From positions 868,001-932,000 of the forward strand of contig CM082584.2 in the NCBI GenBank assembly GCA_040954595.2: DNA of 64,000 nt. The letters run 5' to 3'. Below, piece after piece: positions 1 to 10,190 of the stretch (position 1 is the stretch's first letter; every line of letters begins with the position of its first letter). The position numbers and the translations under genes were made by a program. A model generated the notes under the pieces. That model saw only the letters and a program-made list of their open reading frames with translations, had not been told where the DNA came from and did not search any database. This stretch comes from Balanoglossus misakiensis. Its lineage: Eukaryota; Hemichordata.

Positions 1-360
1 GCTGTCTAACATTGCAATGTCAACCACGTTGAAATTGTTTTAGGTACCCATATTGATGAAAACCCTTCAAATGCGATACTACACACTATTTAAGACGACC
101 ATAGGAAATTTACATGTTAGAGGAGTTTGGCGGCCATTTTGGACTATGCAAATGAGAAGAGTTGAACAAAAAATGCCATATTTGCAATGCTGTTGTCTTG
201 TTTTGGGTGCCTATGTTAAGGCTTGAAAATGAAAGCTTATTCACCATTTTGGCACAAACAGTGGCGAGAAGGTGTTCCAATGCAACTTAGAAGAGTTGCC
301 ATATTTGCAATACAGTTATATTGTTTAAGGTATGAATGCAAATCCTGAATATTAGATTTA
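1..360. repeat. Degenerate tandem repeat, about 160-bp unit
   Basis: Loose copies of a unit containing the phrases TTGGCGGCCATTTT, TATGCAAAT and TTGCCATATTTGCAAT. The same family lies inverted at 26160-26560, where two copies of GGGTACCTAAAACAATTTC are 160 bp apart, and in this orientation at 27780-28200. No coding content was seen. Confidence 0.6.
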
Positions 361-540
361 TAACAATTTCATTGGAAAGAACATTTGTAGGTTCATCATT
401 GACCCCATAGGACTGTCAACTCGACTACAGACAGTCTCGATGAACACAAGACATGATCCCAATTTGCAAGCTGAGTTGAAACTGACTGCTGCAGTAACTT
501 TAGCTCTGGGAATGTCTTGTGTGATTTAAAGCAATTGATG

Positions 541-1310
541 ACCAAATTTAACACAGTTTCTCTGAGGTAACCACTTAGCTTTCGTGACTGGTTGTTTAAG
601 AATCCAAAAAACATGAATTCTACCCAATGAATTCAACCCTTAGAATTTCACAACTGTAACAGAGTTTGCAGTCATGCACAAAAGTGTGTATCATACACAT
701 AGGAAATTTCTCACATGTATTTTTATGATGGCAATGCATTTGACTGTAAACAAACATTGACATCAGTCAGTAGCGCTATTTTGTCAGTGAAATGGCTTCA
801 TCATCATCCCTCCAACCAAAGTTGAAACTGAGTTGCAAATATTGCACAGCTTGAAATCATAAAATGTTGCAAAATTGAACCAACAGTTCGGTCAATGATC
901 AAGTTCTTACAGCTATTATTAGAACCAGACAATCTCAGCGAACAAGAGACATGGGCCTTATTTGCAAGACGAGTTAGAACTGCCTTTGCCTGCCCACGGA
1001 CGCCCCAGTTTCAGCAAAAATTATTGCATCAAAATGTGAGTATGGAGAACTATGCTCTGTGTTCCTTTTGTTAGCTTACATAGCTGTTGTCATTCTAGTT
1101 TTTCCTCTGTCCTGTGAACAGAGTTTCAGTTGCGAAAACCGACAGTTCTCAAAGTACAAAAGTACACCTAAATTGCCTCGGTGATGAGCATGCAGAATTT
1201 ATCTGATGCTTTTTACTGGCAGAAGGACCCCACCAGTTGCAGATTGTCAATTCCATGGCACAAGGGAATTTACGCTTTGCGTTCAAATATAAATAATTAA
1301 CACCTGTTTA
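541..1310 (+). repeat. Long inverted repeat A, outer copy in left arm
   Basis: About 770 bp that recurs inverted at 7515-8260, so the pair brackets 6.2 kb. Further copies lie at 16150-16910 and, split by two MITEs, at 23870-26150, with a fragment at 28195-28340. Landmarks are TCATCATCCCTCCAACCAAAG near 800 and CTTACAGCTATTATTAGAA near 910. It may be the long terminal inverted repeat of a roughly 7.7-kb foldback element, but the homology between palindrome arms runs past it on both sides. Confidence 0.65.
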
Positions 1311-2635
1311 ATTTTTCTATATGTTCTTAAGTGATGATTCAAAAGTATTATGACTGCTAGTGTGATTAATATTCTATTTTCAAAATGTGTTTCTCTTAAT
1401 GATTATGAATACATCAAAATTTATGCTTTAAAATTAAATCATTATACCTGAAATATTGCAAATATTTGGAGGGTTGCATTTAATTTGAAGTTCTCGATCA
1501 AAGTTTTAGGCATAAAAAAGGTGCTACACCCCCGAAAAATTGGTAGCTATGAATTCAATTCAAAGAGTGTTGTAATGTCTGTTTTGCAACAGGGTGCCAG
1601 TTCAACAAAGCGCATGAGGATAGTAAATCACCTTTGTGAATTTTGTGCACCACAGTAAGAATTCCCTAGAAACTGCAAACTAAATTGCAAAGCAATCAGA
1701 CAAAAATGGCAGTAATTGCCAAAAAAAAAAAACAATATTGTCACTTCCATCACTGGGTTTGTTAAATTGTCATAAAATCACACCTAAGAACATGCAAACC
1801 AAATTTTAAAAAAAATGTGGGTAGAGGTTTCTGAGTATATGACGACCAAAATCACCCCAAAATATACTTCAAAAATGAAAAATAAAATCTGTATAAAGTC
1901 TCAATAACATAAATACACACCAATTTCTAAAGCAATCTGACCAGTACCTTCTTGAGTTTCTGAGTTTAGAACAATTTCACATTGGTCCCAATGGTATATT
2001 GACATATACAAAATTGGACCTAAAGAGTAAAACACATTTCAAAGATTTTACAATTAAAGCCTCACAAGCTGCCAAATTTTACACATCTTTTTCCACAATA
2101 ACATTTTTCAAATCATCCACCTATCCTTTAAAATCAGCACCATTGAGCCATATTACTTGAATTTGCATGGGGTTTGTCATCTCTCTGCGATGTGTACCCT
2201 CCATATGGAGGCTGATTAAAACAGGTGTGGCGCTCGTTTAATATCTGACTTCTTTAAATTGCAACATACAGGCACATTCATTAGTCAATAAAATGTTCAT
2301 GTATACCTATCAGTCAGTTTGTTTAGATGAACAAATCTAAGATGGAAAGTAATATCATGAAAATACTGAAAGATTGGAAACTCTGAGTTTGAGTCTAAGG
2401 ATAACAAGGGAACCTCTCTACTATTTGACGCACCAAAGCTATGAAAAACTTCCTTCTTTCCCTCAAATATTTTTTATGAATATGTTCTACTCCGTGATTA
2501 AAATTTCCCTTTTACCAAATGTACATATGTAAGAGACGAGATTTTTTCAGCAAAATTTCAAATGGCCTAGGGTGACTTTTTACCTACTTACCCATATTGG
2601 GTAGCATGAAACACAGAATGGCATACCAGTGGGTT
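1311..2635. other. AT-rich stretch without a recognisable gene
   Basis: Only short chance frames. The part near 1610-2060 belongs to a degenerate tandem family with phrases such as CAATCTGACCAGTA and AAATTTTAAAA. It is matched inverted in the right arm near 20480-20690 and 23040-23300. The part at 2110-2280 is a dispersed repeat also found at 20280-20480 and 13826-14110. Confidence 0.5.
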
Positions 2636-3830
2636 AGAGATACAGCGTTTTATATTAACATGAATTAACATGAATTTAAAAATTTGATGGTTTACTTAGG
2701 ACTGCCTTGATCCATGGTAACCTCATTAAATATGTACATATCTAATTATAGGCTATCCAGTTGCGGTAGAAACCTGGACATGGACAACTTTGGGGTCAAA
2801 ATCTTTTGACAAAATGTTGGGTGTTCTTGGGTAAACTTTGACCTACATTCCTATATCTTGGCATCCGGCACAGATACATCCTTGACACTTGGAGTGATGG
2901 AACTGCATAATGGAGTATTATGTCTCAGCTAGTCACAGTGCTTTTGCTGTGTTTTATGTCTTTTATTCAGCCAAATTAGATGTTTTTCATTACACATTGG
3001 CTGTGTTTGCCAGTACTTTTTAGCTGGTCACACTGCCTTAACACAATGTATTCTCAAAATACTCTGCAATCTTAATGAAGCATATACAGCAGACAAAGTT
3101 GTGGTAAGACTAAACTTGCCCTTCTTTGTGATTAAAGCATGACCGGCCTGTCTTAGGTGGCCCCTACCTAGGGGCTTTACCCGTCATTGGCTCACAGTCT
3201 GAGAAATCAGCTCTGCAGGGAAGTTAACGATGTAACCCACCATTAAAGCTTGGATTTCCGCTTTTTGTATTTGATGCCTGGCTGAGGCCTTCTTAGGATC
3301 TACCCAACGCTGAGTAGGCTATCCCGTCATTGGCACACAGTCTCAGGGAGGGAGTCAAAAGTTCAGTATACCATCAAAGCCTTTATATTGTCCATTCTTT
3401 TTAAGAGAAGGCTGGCTGCTGTAGAAAAATGTTGATCTCAAATTTATCATGTCCAAAAAGCCAGACTTCCAGCCCTATTGGTTAGGCTGGCATTAGGTAA
3501 GTACATAATTAATGAGGCAAGACATAATACTCAATCAAATAGTTCCATCACTCCAAGTGTCAAGGTTGTATCTGCTCCGGATGCTAAAATATAGGAATGT
3601 AGGTCAAAGTTTACCCAAGATCACACAAATGTTTGTCAAAAGATTTTGACCCCGAAGTTGTCCATGTCCAGGTTTCTACTTCAGCTGAATAGCCTAGAAT
3701 TAGATATGCACATATTTAACGAGGTTACCATTGCTCAGGGGGGTCTTAAATTAACCATCAAATTTTAGTTTCATATTAATGCATATTAATATAAAACACT
3801 GTATCTCTAACCCTACAGGTAAGCCTAGAA
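2636..3830. mobile_element. Foldback (long-TIR) element B, copy 1
   Basis: The ends 2636-2930 and 3520-3830 are inverted copies of each other, about 300 bp each (for example ACACTTGGAGTGATGGAACT on the left and its complement near 3540). The 600-bp centre has no long open frame. The whole unit recurs inverted at 18740-19930, so it was present before palindrome 1 formed. It is a non-autonomous foldback type; the family is not recognised and no target duplication was fixed. Confidence 0.65.
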
Positions 3831-4362
3831 TTAGGTACATGTACATGCGTAAGTTTTTGACAAGACAGTTAAGCTGTAATATATGTACATGAACCTTGAC
3901 AATTGACTTAAAATAACATAAAGGCAGAACTGATACTGATTGGAGATAGATATTACTAATGACAGTGATGTTAATTACACCAGGAATGTTTGTCTTAGTA
4001 TACGGTAGCTAACCGACTGCTTGAGGTTAAGTAATGAAAGTGCCCACTTGCGATTCACCTTCAAATAGCTACTTAGTCTTTGGTACATGTACATTGTTTT
4101 TCCAATGATTAGACAAAGGATATACATACGTGTAATTAAGGTTGGGTAGCATTTTCAATGTAATAAGCCCTGCCTTCACTATAATCTTACACCAAATCAA
4201 CACTGTTCAGGAATGTGATAGGCTTCAAAGCGACGCTAGTTACATCATAATTCCCAGCAAGGGGTATTAGTTTATTGGGCAAGTGGCATGAGTGAGGCCA
4301 GACATTAGTTTTGGAAGCAAAGCGGACAGAACACTGCCGGGCATAGACTAGGTAGTTCTGAA

Positions 4363-5857
4363 TAGTCATGTTTCATAAGTCAGGTCCATGACATATGTAC
4401 CGACATCTGTGATTGGTCCATCTGGTAATCTTAGGTCCACTTGAGGCACGGTGATTGGAGGGACCTTATGTGTTAGGTCTTATTATTATGTATTATTCAC
4501 TAGACCTTGTAGGTTAGGTCTTATTACTATGTATTATTCACTTTACAGCTCCCTGATTGGTTAATGTGTAGGTCTGGTCCTCCAGTGTTCACTGCCTCAT
4601 TATGCAGGACCTTGTAGGTTAGGTCTTATTAACATGCATTTATTCAATTTTCAGCTCCCTGATTGGTTAATGTGTAGGTCTCCAATTTTCACTGCCTCGT
4701 TATGCAAAGTCTTTTGTACTTTCTGAATACAGTTGTCGTATTCTGTCTGGCATGCTGCCTGCGCGTTGTCGAAGCTCGATCCCAGTGTATAAAGAAAGGC
4801 ACTCATATAATGATTGGATTTAACCTTTCCTTCACTATTCATGGCATTTTTTTGTGATACTGTGAACTAGATACTCGAAATAAAAATTGCCAGGAGAATT
4901 TTTTTATTTTATTTCCAGTGGCGGTTTGTTGAAATGGGCTAGTGTTTTGTTACGTAATGCTTTTCAGCGCATCACTTCGTGTAACACCTGGCTGAATACG
5001 AAGTGTGTGCTATTCATTCGAGCAAACCAAAAATATCTTACAATAGAACTGTTTAGAATAGCATTGCATTTCTTTAATCGGGATACCTCATTAGTTGCTT
5101 TACAGGTATGATTACTTTTATTGTACTTCTTTCACGAAGCTGCACCGTCATAGTTCCATTTTTATGAAAACAATATACGAATGTATAAACGGACAACGTA
5201 CTCCTTTTCACAACATCTACGTCAAAACAAATTTACTTTAAAATAGTAAAACAACAATAATAATATTGATGATGAGAAGTAGGAAGGTGATTTAAGAAAA
5301 TATACAACTGTTAGCAAAAATGCTTAGATGTGTTAATCAGATTTTCGAAGTCCATCTAAAAATTTTAATCTTTCCAGGGTGCGGTTTATGTTGGAGATAG
5401 TATCAGTCAGGCTATTTCTCAGAAAATTAATGAATGACCTGCGGACATCCCGAATAATGTGTTACCACAACGCTAGCCAGGAAGCACATGGGACATTTCA
5501 CAATGAGGCAGTGAACACTGGGAGACCAGACTGACACGTTAACCAATCAGGGAGCTGTATGGTGAATAAATACATATTAATATGACCTAACCTACAAGGT
5601 CCTGTATTATGAGGCAGTGAACACATGGGGGACCAGACTGACACGTTAACCAATCAGGGAGCTGTAAAGCGAAAAATGCATAGTAATAAGACCTAACCTA
5701 CAAGGTCTAGTGAATAATACATAATAATAAGACCTAACCTACAAGGTCCCTCCAATCAGCGTGCCGCAAGTGGACCTAAGAGAAGCGGATAAACCAATCA
5801 AAACATGCAATACATGTGTATAGGACGTGTAATGTAGGTCATTTTGAAACAGGACTA
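4363..5857. mobile_element. Long-TIR element C, inserted only in the left arm
   Basis: The segment starts TAGTCATGTTTCATAAGTC and ends with the inverted TIR (complement TTAGTCCTGTTTCAAAATG). Its subterminal 300 bp on each side (about 4400-4720 and 5480-5790) are inverted copies that contain short direct repeats of GACCTTGTAGGTTAGGTC and CAGCTCCCTGATTGG. The right arm of palindrome 1 has no such segment: near 18212 the flanks (TTCTGAA, TGTGACCATG) are joined. A 63-codon minus-strand frame at 4651-4842 starts with ATG but resembles nothing I know. The element is non-autonomous and the superfamily is undetermined. Confidence 0.7.
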
Positions 5858-6089
5858 ATGTGACCATGGACGTTACCACATTAGACTCTGTATTGTAAGT
5901 TTCTGAAGAATCGCAAAAAATCATCAACAGTCTACATGTACTTCAACCTTGTGAGAAGTACTGTATAACACACAGGATATACTAGTCACTGTTGGTCAGG
6001 TTATTACACACTGTGGTCCCATCTGGGGATTACACAAAATTAGGTATGTCTGTGTTCATGGGAAAAATCGTGTGACATTGGCAAGCAGA

Positions 6090-6640
6090 TATGACCTACT
6101 GTAAGAACATTTCAAAGGAACCAGACAAGTATTTTAGGGAAAACAACATTCAACAATGACAAAAACTGCCTCAAACCACATCTATCCAACTATCAACAAA
6201 TTGTATAATATCTACTTCAATCACCACGCCTACCAAAGTTGAAAGCAATCTGACTAGTAGTTTCAAAGAATACAAATTGCAAAAATTGCCCCAAGACCAC
6301 AATATGTAAATTTCACCAAAATGATATACAACATTACTTGGGTTACCTCTTGGAACAAGCATACCAAAATTTAAAAGCAATCTAAGGAGTTTCTCAGAAA
6401 ATGAATTTTGACCAAAAATGACAGATTACAAATTCTGCGACAATTTAAACAAAACCAACTAAGATCACCTACCGGAAGTGTCATACTAAATTCTAAATGA
6501 TGACATTACCTACATGCATACAAATGTTCAAAGCAGTCTAACCAGTTGTTGAGTTTTGATCAATTCCACATATTTCACAGGTTATTTGCGTATTTTTGCA
6601 TTGACAACTTCATTTCAGCAAAATCCCATCTACACACCAA
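6090..6640. repeat. Degenerate tandem repeat (tttgaaagcaatctgac family)
   Basis: Five or so diverged units that repeat the idea of AAAGCAATCTGAC followed by a CAGAAA-type phrase and AAAATTGC. It is matched inverted at about 17290-18070 in the right arm; relatives lie at 22140-23300 and 48340-48600. Each unit varies in length. No protein frame is kept. Confidence 0.5.
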
Positions 6641-6751
6641 AATAAAAAAAGCATGGTTTCATGTTTTGGATCAGGGCAGACATACATCCATATATACATG
6701 TAACATGCATACACACATGTACACACACACACAAACACATGCATACATGGC

Positions 6752-6811
6752 TGCATACATACATACATACATACATACATACATACATACATACATACAT
6801 ACATACATACA
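6752..6811. repeat. (CATA)n microsatellite
   Basis: About 15 copies of the tetranucleotide CATA, preceded by an ACAC-rich run. It creates false open frames on both strands made of repeating Tyr-Ile-His or Met-Tyr-Val-Cys. Confidence 0.95.
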
Positions 6812-6861
6812 GAGGGAAACGGTCTGGTAATCAATGTTGTGACACTAGCATTAGGCCTTAA

Positions 6862-7316
6862 ACCCCGGTGCGGAAAGTACTGGGGTTCGGATTAACGTGT
6901 GTTTGTACAGTTGTTTATTTGGGAGTGGTCGTCGTGCATAATAACTGTGTAATTGATCTCATGTACATAGAAAATAATTGAACACTTTACACCTCTATGC
7001 GATTGACAGCTGTTTGAATGGCGTGGTTATTGTTTCCCAGGGATGCTTCTGAAAAGCACTGAAACCAGATTTCTCCCAAAATCATCGTTGTTTCAAAAGC
7101 TTGTGTACTTTTTCATCGATAACTTTATGTTGTGTGTGTTTATAAAGCCAACCACTGTCATTGTGTGGTGTAATTCTTTATGCTTGGATCTGTTTGGGCC
7201 GATTTTCATAGAGCCAAGATCATTAGAGCCAAGATCGTTGGTGTTGTCTGTTGTCAGTCAAACGGCATTAAGATTCGCCACTGATTTGGGGGGTCTTTTA
7301 TACCACGCATCGGGGT
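6862..7316. mobile_element. piggyBac-type MITE with TTAA target site
   Basis: A 455-bp segment with terminal inverted repeats (ACCCCGGTGCG at the start, CGCATCGGGGT at the end) and flanked by TTAA on both sides (6858-6861 and 7317-7320). The right arm of palindrome 1 has the unoccupied site with one TTAA at 17100-17103 and the same flanking sequence. TTAA duplication is the hallmark of piggyBac transposases, so the assignment rests on target site and TIR only; no transposase frame is present inside. The insertion happened after palindrome 1 formed, or the right copy was precisely excised. Confidence 0.85.
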
Positions 7317-7514
7317 TTAATGTTTACGATATCAGGACAATTTATATCATATGAAGTTTTATGTATTCATAATTATTCAGAGAAGCAAATTTTTAAAAAT
7401 GTGAAATTGTTATCAATCGGATGTGCACTGACAGCATGCTTATATGGAATACAGGTACTCTAACTCAATCAGTCATAACACTTTTGAATCATCAATAAAT
7501 AACATATAGAATAA

Positions 7515-8260
7515 TTTTACAGGATTTAATTATTTATATTTGAACGCAAAGCGTAAATTCCCTTGTGCCATGGAATTCACAATCTGCAACTGGTGGGGTC
7601 CTTCTGCCAGTAAGAAGCATCAGATAAATTCTGCATGCTCATCACCGAGGCAATTTAGGTGTACTTTTGTACTTTGAGAACTGTCGGTTTTTGCAACTGA
7701 AACTCTGCTCACAGGACGGAGGAAAAACTAGAATGACAACAGCTATGTAAGCTAACAAAAGAAACACAGAGCATAGTTCTCCATACTCATATTTTAATGC
7801 AATAATTTTTGCTGAAATTGGGGCGTCCGTGGGCAGGCAAAGGCAGTTCTAACTCAACTTGCAAATCAGGCCCATGTCTCTAGTTCCCTGAGACTGTCTG
7901 GTTCTAATAATAGCTGTAAGAACATAATCGTTGACCAAAGGGTTGGTTCAATTTTGCAACATTTTATGATTTCAAGCTGTGCAATATTTGCAACTCTGTT
8001 TCAACTTTGGTTGGAGGGATGATGATGAAGCCATTTCACTGACAAAATAGCACTACTAACTGACATCCATATTTGTTTACAGTCAAATGCATTGCCATCA
8101 GAAAAATGCATACGAAAAAATTCTTATGTGAATAATACACACTTTCTTGCACAACTGCAAACTCTGTCACATTTGTGAAATTTTAAGGAAATTCATTCAT
8201 TGGGTAGCTTTATGAATTCTTAAACAAACTTAGTCATGAAGCCTAAATGGTTACCTTACA
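7515..8260 (-). repeat. Long inverted repeat A, inner copy in left arm
   Basis: Inverse of 541-1310 (for example GTCTGGTTCTAATAATAGCTG near 7907 and CCAACCAAAG complement near 8010). It is also matched by 16150-16910 across the palindrome. Noncoding. Confidence 0.65.
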
Positions 8261-8342
8261 CATCTGGCGGCTCGACTTCTGTGATATGATAGTCTTCAAT
8301 TAATGTGTATGTGATTCCATACAAATCCATATGATTACCTGA

Positions 8343-8390
8343 ACGTACAAAATAAATAAAAAATAAAAAATAAATTAAAAATAAATAAGT
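8343..8390. repeat. (AAATA)n low-complexity run
   Basis: Short A/T pentamer run, mirrored as a TTTAT-type run at about 16045-16090. Confidence 0.85.
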
Positions 8391-8780
8391 ATCTCATACA
8401 TATGCATAAGTGCTTGTGATAAATATATCCTGTATTTAAATAAACCTGTCATTTATTGACCTCGTTTTCCTATTAACCCAAAGGACTAGATTGCACTGTA
8501 ATATTATTACAGCTTCATTTCAATGCAACAGGTACACTACATCATATTGGAGCAAATATGCCAGCTCAACATTGATATAAAGAGTGTCAAAATATTGGTG
8601 GCTACAAAAGCTTGTGTCCCTTCAATCCATCCTCGCACTCAGGTGAAAACGAACGTCATTAGTTTTTGGGAAAAAACCTCTGAAATCAATTTCGGTGAGG
8701 CCAAATGTGTTCCAAAGGCAAACCGTTTCTGGTAAACAAATCAATGGCAAATAATTACTTCGGCGACATACCAATCAGTC

Positions 8781-8963
8781 AACATGGCTGCCTAATCGTT
8801 GGATAGCCTGGTTTCATCTCGCGATCATTCTGTCTTCCGATATGGCGTTGCATGGTTAAATTCGTCTCTTCTTTGCCGACATAGTCAGGCGACAGCGGTC
8901 GAGAAGCATAGGCAGCGACTCCATCTTGTTTACATTGTGAAGTATCGACTGCGCATGCTCAAT
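8781..8963. promoter_or_regulatory. CpG-rich promoter-like motif cluster at inner border of left arm
   Basis: Within 180 bp lie AACATGGCTGCC (8781), TCTCGCGA (8817-8824), CATCTTG (8932-8938) and GCGCATGC (8951-8958). These resemble YY1-like, TCTCGCGA-type and NRF1-like elements of TATA-less animal promoters. All recur inverted in the other arm (15263-15404). I infer a promoter from motif clustering only; no first exon is identified on either strand. Confidence 0.4.
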
Positions 8964-9571
8964 AATTTTCCGCGTTTTTTTTTTGCCAACGGCGCGCGCG
9001 CGGTGTCTGGTATAGAGAAAATAACATGCAAGTGCGCGATTATTCATTTGTAAAAAATCAGTTATACATTTGTCATCAACGTTTGAAAACTTTCAATGAT
9101 CTTACCTCGGTAAGCATTTCAAATAGGTACATTTTTATTTAGAACCATCGTATGTGGAAAATAATAAAACACAGAGTGGGGATTGGCCCTATGTTTGACT
9201 TGATCATACCCAGCTCGGTTTGCGTTTTGTCATTGACGAGGGTGTCAGACTTTTGCTGAGAGAGTGAGTTTCTATAGCGTAAACGTTTATCGACTGGACT
9301 TTCTGTGCGCCAACAATTACATTATTTTTGGCCGGGGAACACGTGCAACTTTTGATGACTGTTTTTCTAGCGCCGTGTTTTTATCTTACGACCTAGAATA
9401 CCTGCTTTCGTCACCATGGTCTGCTCTGCACGTACTATGCTTTCCAGTTTATGTAGCTTGAAGTTGTACCACATTTTGGTTTCCGAGCTGTAGCGAACAT
9501 AAAACCGAAACTAATAGCTACGTGTTGACCGCAGCGACTGCGTGTTTTTTTGTTGTATTCCCAACCTACAG
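8964..9571. other. Start of palindrome 1 spacer, no gene seen
   Basis: Single-copy sequence between the left arm and the small gene at 9605-9937. Short frames on both strands look random. Near 8990 there is a GC-alternating run (GGCGCGCGCGCGG). Confidence 0.5.
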
Positions 9572-9577
9572 TTTATT
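9572..9577 (-). terminator. Polyadenylation signal AATAAA
   Basis: On the minus strand AATAAA lies 28 nt after the TAG stop of the 110-codon frame at 9605-9937 and is followed by a T/G-containing stretch. Its position fits a very short 3' UTR. Confidence 0.5.
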
Positions 9578-9604
9578 CTCATGCAGCTCAGACTGAGGTC
9601 GCTT

Positions 9605-9937
9605 CTAAGAGAAAAAACAACAACATATTTTGGCTGCTGCCAGACCAGGAATGGAAAATCTTGAGTGGCGCTGGGCTGCATTTCTCTGTAGGACTGTAGT
9701 TGTATTGTGCAAGGGTTCGCCAGCATCGCCTTCAGACTTGTTGTCATAGTCACTGGTGGCGGTTTGTCCTGCACTACTCGTCGTTCTATTTGATGTGGTG
9801 GTATTATTCCCAGATGTCTGTGCCGAGGATCCTGCCCGTTTTCCGATTCTCTTCGTTTTGTCGGCCATTTGCTTCACTTTTTCTGTCATTGTTGCGACGT
9901 CAGTCTCTGTTGTTGTTCGAAGGAGGCTAAAGTCCAT
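9605..9937 (-). CDS. Small intronless hypothetical protein with C-terminal CCFFS
   Basis: I do not recognise this protein. The frame runs from an ATG at 9937, with an in-frame TGA immediately upstream that fixes the start, to TAG at 9605, giving 110 residues. The N-terminal half is charged and basic (Lys/Arg-rich around residues 20-35). The middle is Ser/Thr/Asn/Gln-rich and probably disordered, with Asn-Thr-Thr and Asn-Arg-Thr sequons. The C-terminus ends Ile-Cys-Cys-Cys-Phe-Phe-Ser, whose last four residues have CaaX form with adjacent cysteines; lipid anchoring is conceivable but inferred only. AATAAA follows the stop by 28 nt and a TGACGTCG (CRE-like) site lies about 50 bp upstream. It sits in the single-copy spacer of palindrome 1, away from transposons. 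It could be a chance frame, but the polyadenylation signal favours a transcript. Confidence 0.35.
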   Translation of the reverse strand: MDFSLLRTTTETDVATMTEKVKQMADKTKRIGKRAGSSAQTSGNNTTTSNRTTSSAGQTATSDYDNKSEGDAGEPLHNTTTVLQRNAAQRHSRFSIPGLAAAKICCCFFS

Positions 9938-10020
9938 TCACCATTAATAGCCGAATTTCCAAGATCGTCCGTTAATTACAATGCGACGTCACGCTACCAT
10001 GTCCTAAGAAAGACTACAGG

Positions 10021-10190
10021 GCACATTTTTTTATCTCGTGCGCACGACTTACGTGTGCATGTGATATTTTCTCGTGAACACGAGTGCGCTCGCAATTTTC
10101 TCGTGCGCACGAGATATGCACGAGATAGCATGTTTCTCGTGCACACGAGAAAACATCTCGCTGGAACAAGATACTATCTCTTGCACAAGA
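10021..10190. repeat. Cluster of short palindromes around TCTCGTGCGCACGAGA
   Basis: At least five versions of a self-complementary CTCGTGnnCACGAG motif (near 10036, 10069, 10101, 10117 and 10135) spaced about 15-35 bp apart, plus a degenerate one near 10175. The motif is its own reverse complement. It lies 80-250 bp upstream of the 110-codon gene on the minus strand. It could be a dispersed repeat or an array of dimer-binding sites. Confidence 0.7.

Larger units (their letters stand above)
1..8963. repeat. Palindrome 1, left arm
   Basis: Almost the whole segment reappears in inverted orientation at 15258-26534. Anchors seen by eye: 8600-8960 against 15258-15830, 8250-8460 against 15960-16150, 2636-3830 against 18740-19930, 1600-1900 against 23040-23300, and 1-600 against 25970-26534. 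The arms differ by many substitutions and by large indels, so the duplication is old. The left end is cut by the window edge. The inner border falls just after a GCGCATGC motif near 8958. The arm is AT-rich and I see no convincing protein gene in it; it is a mosaic of foldback and tandem repeats listed separately. Confidence 0.9.
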
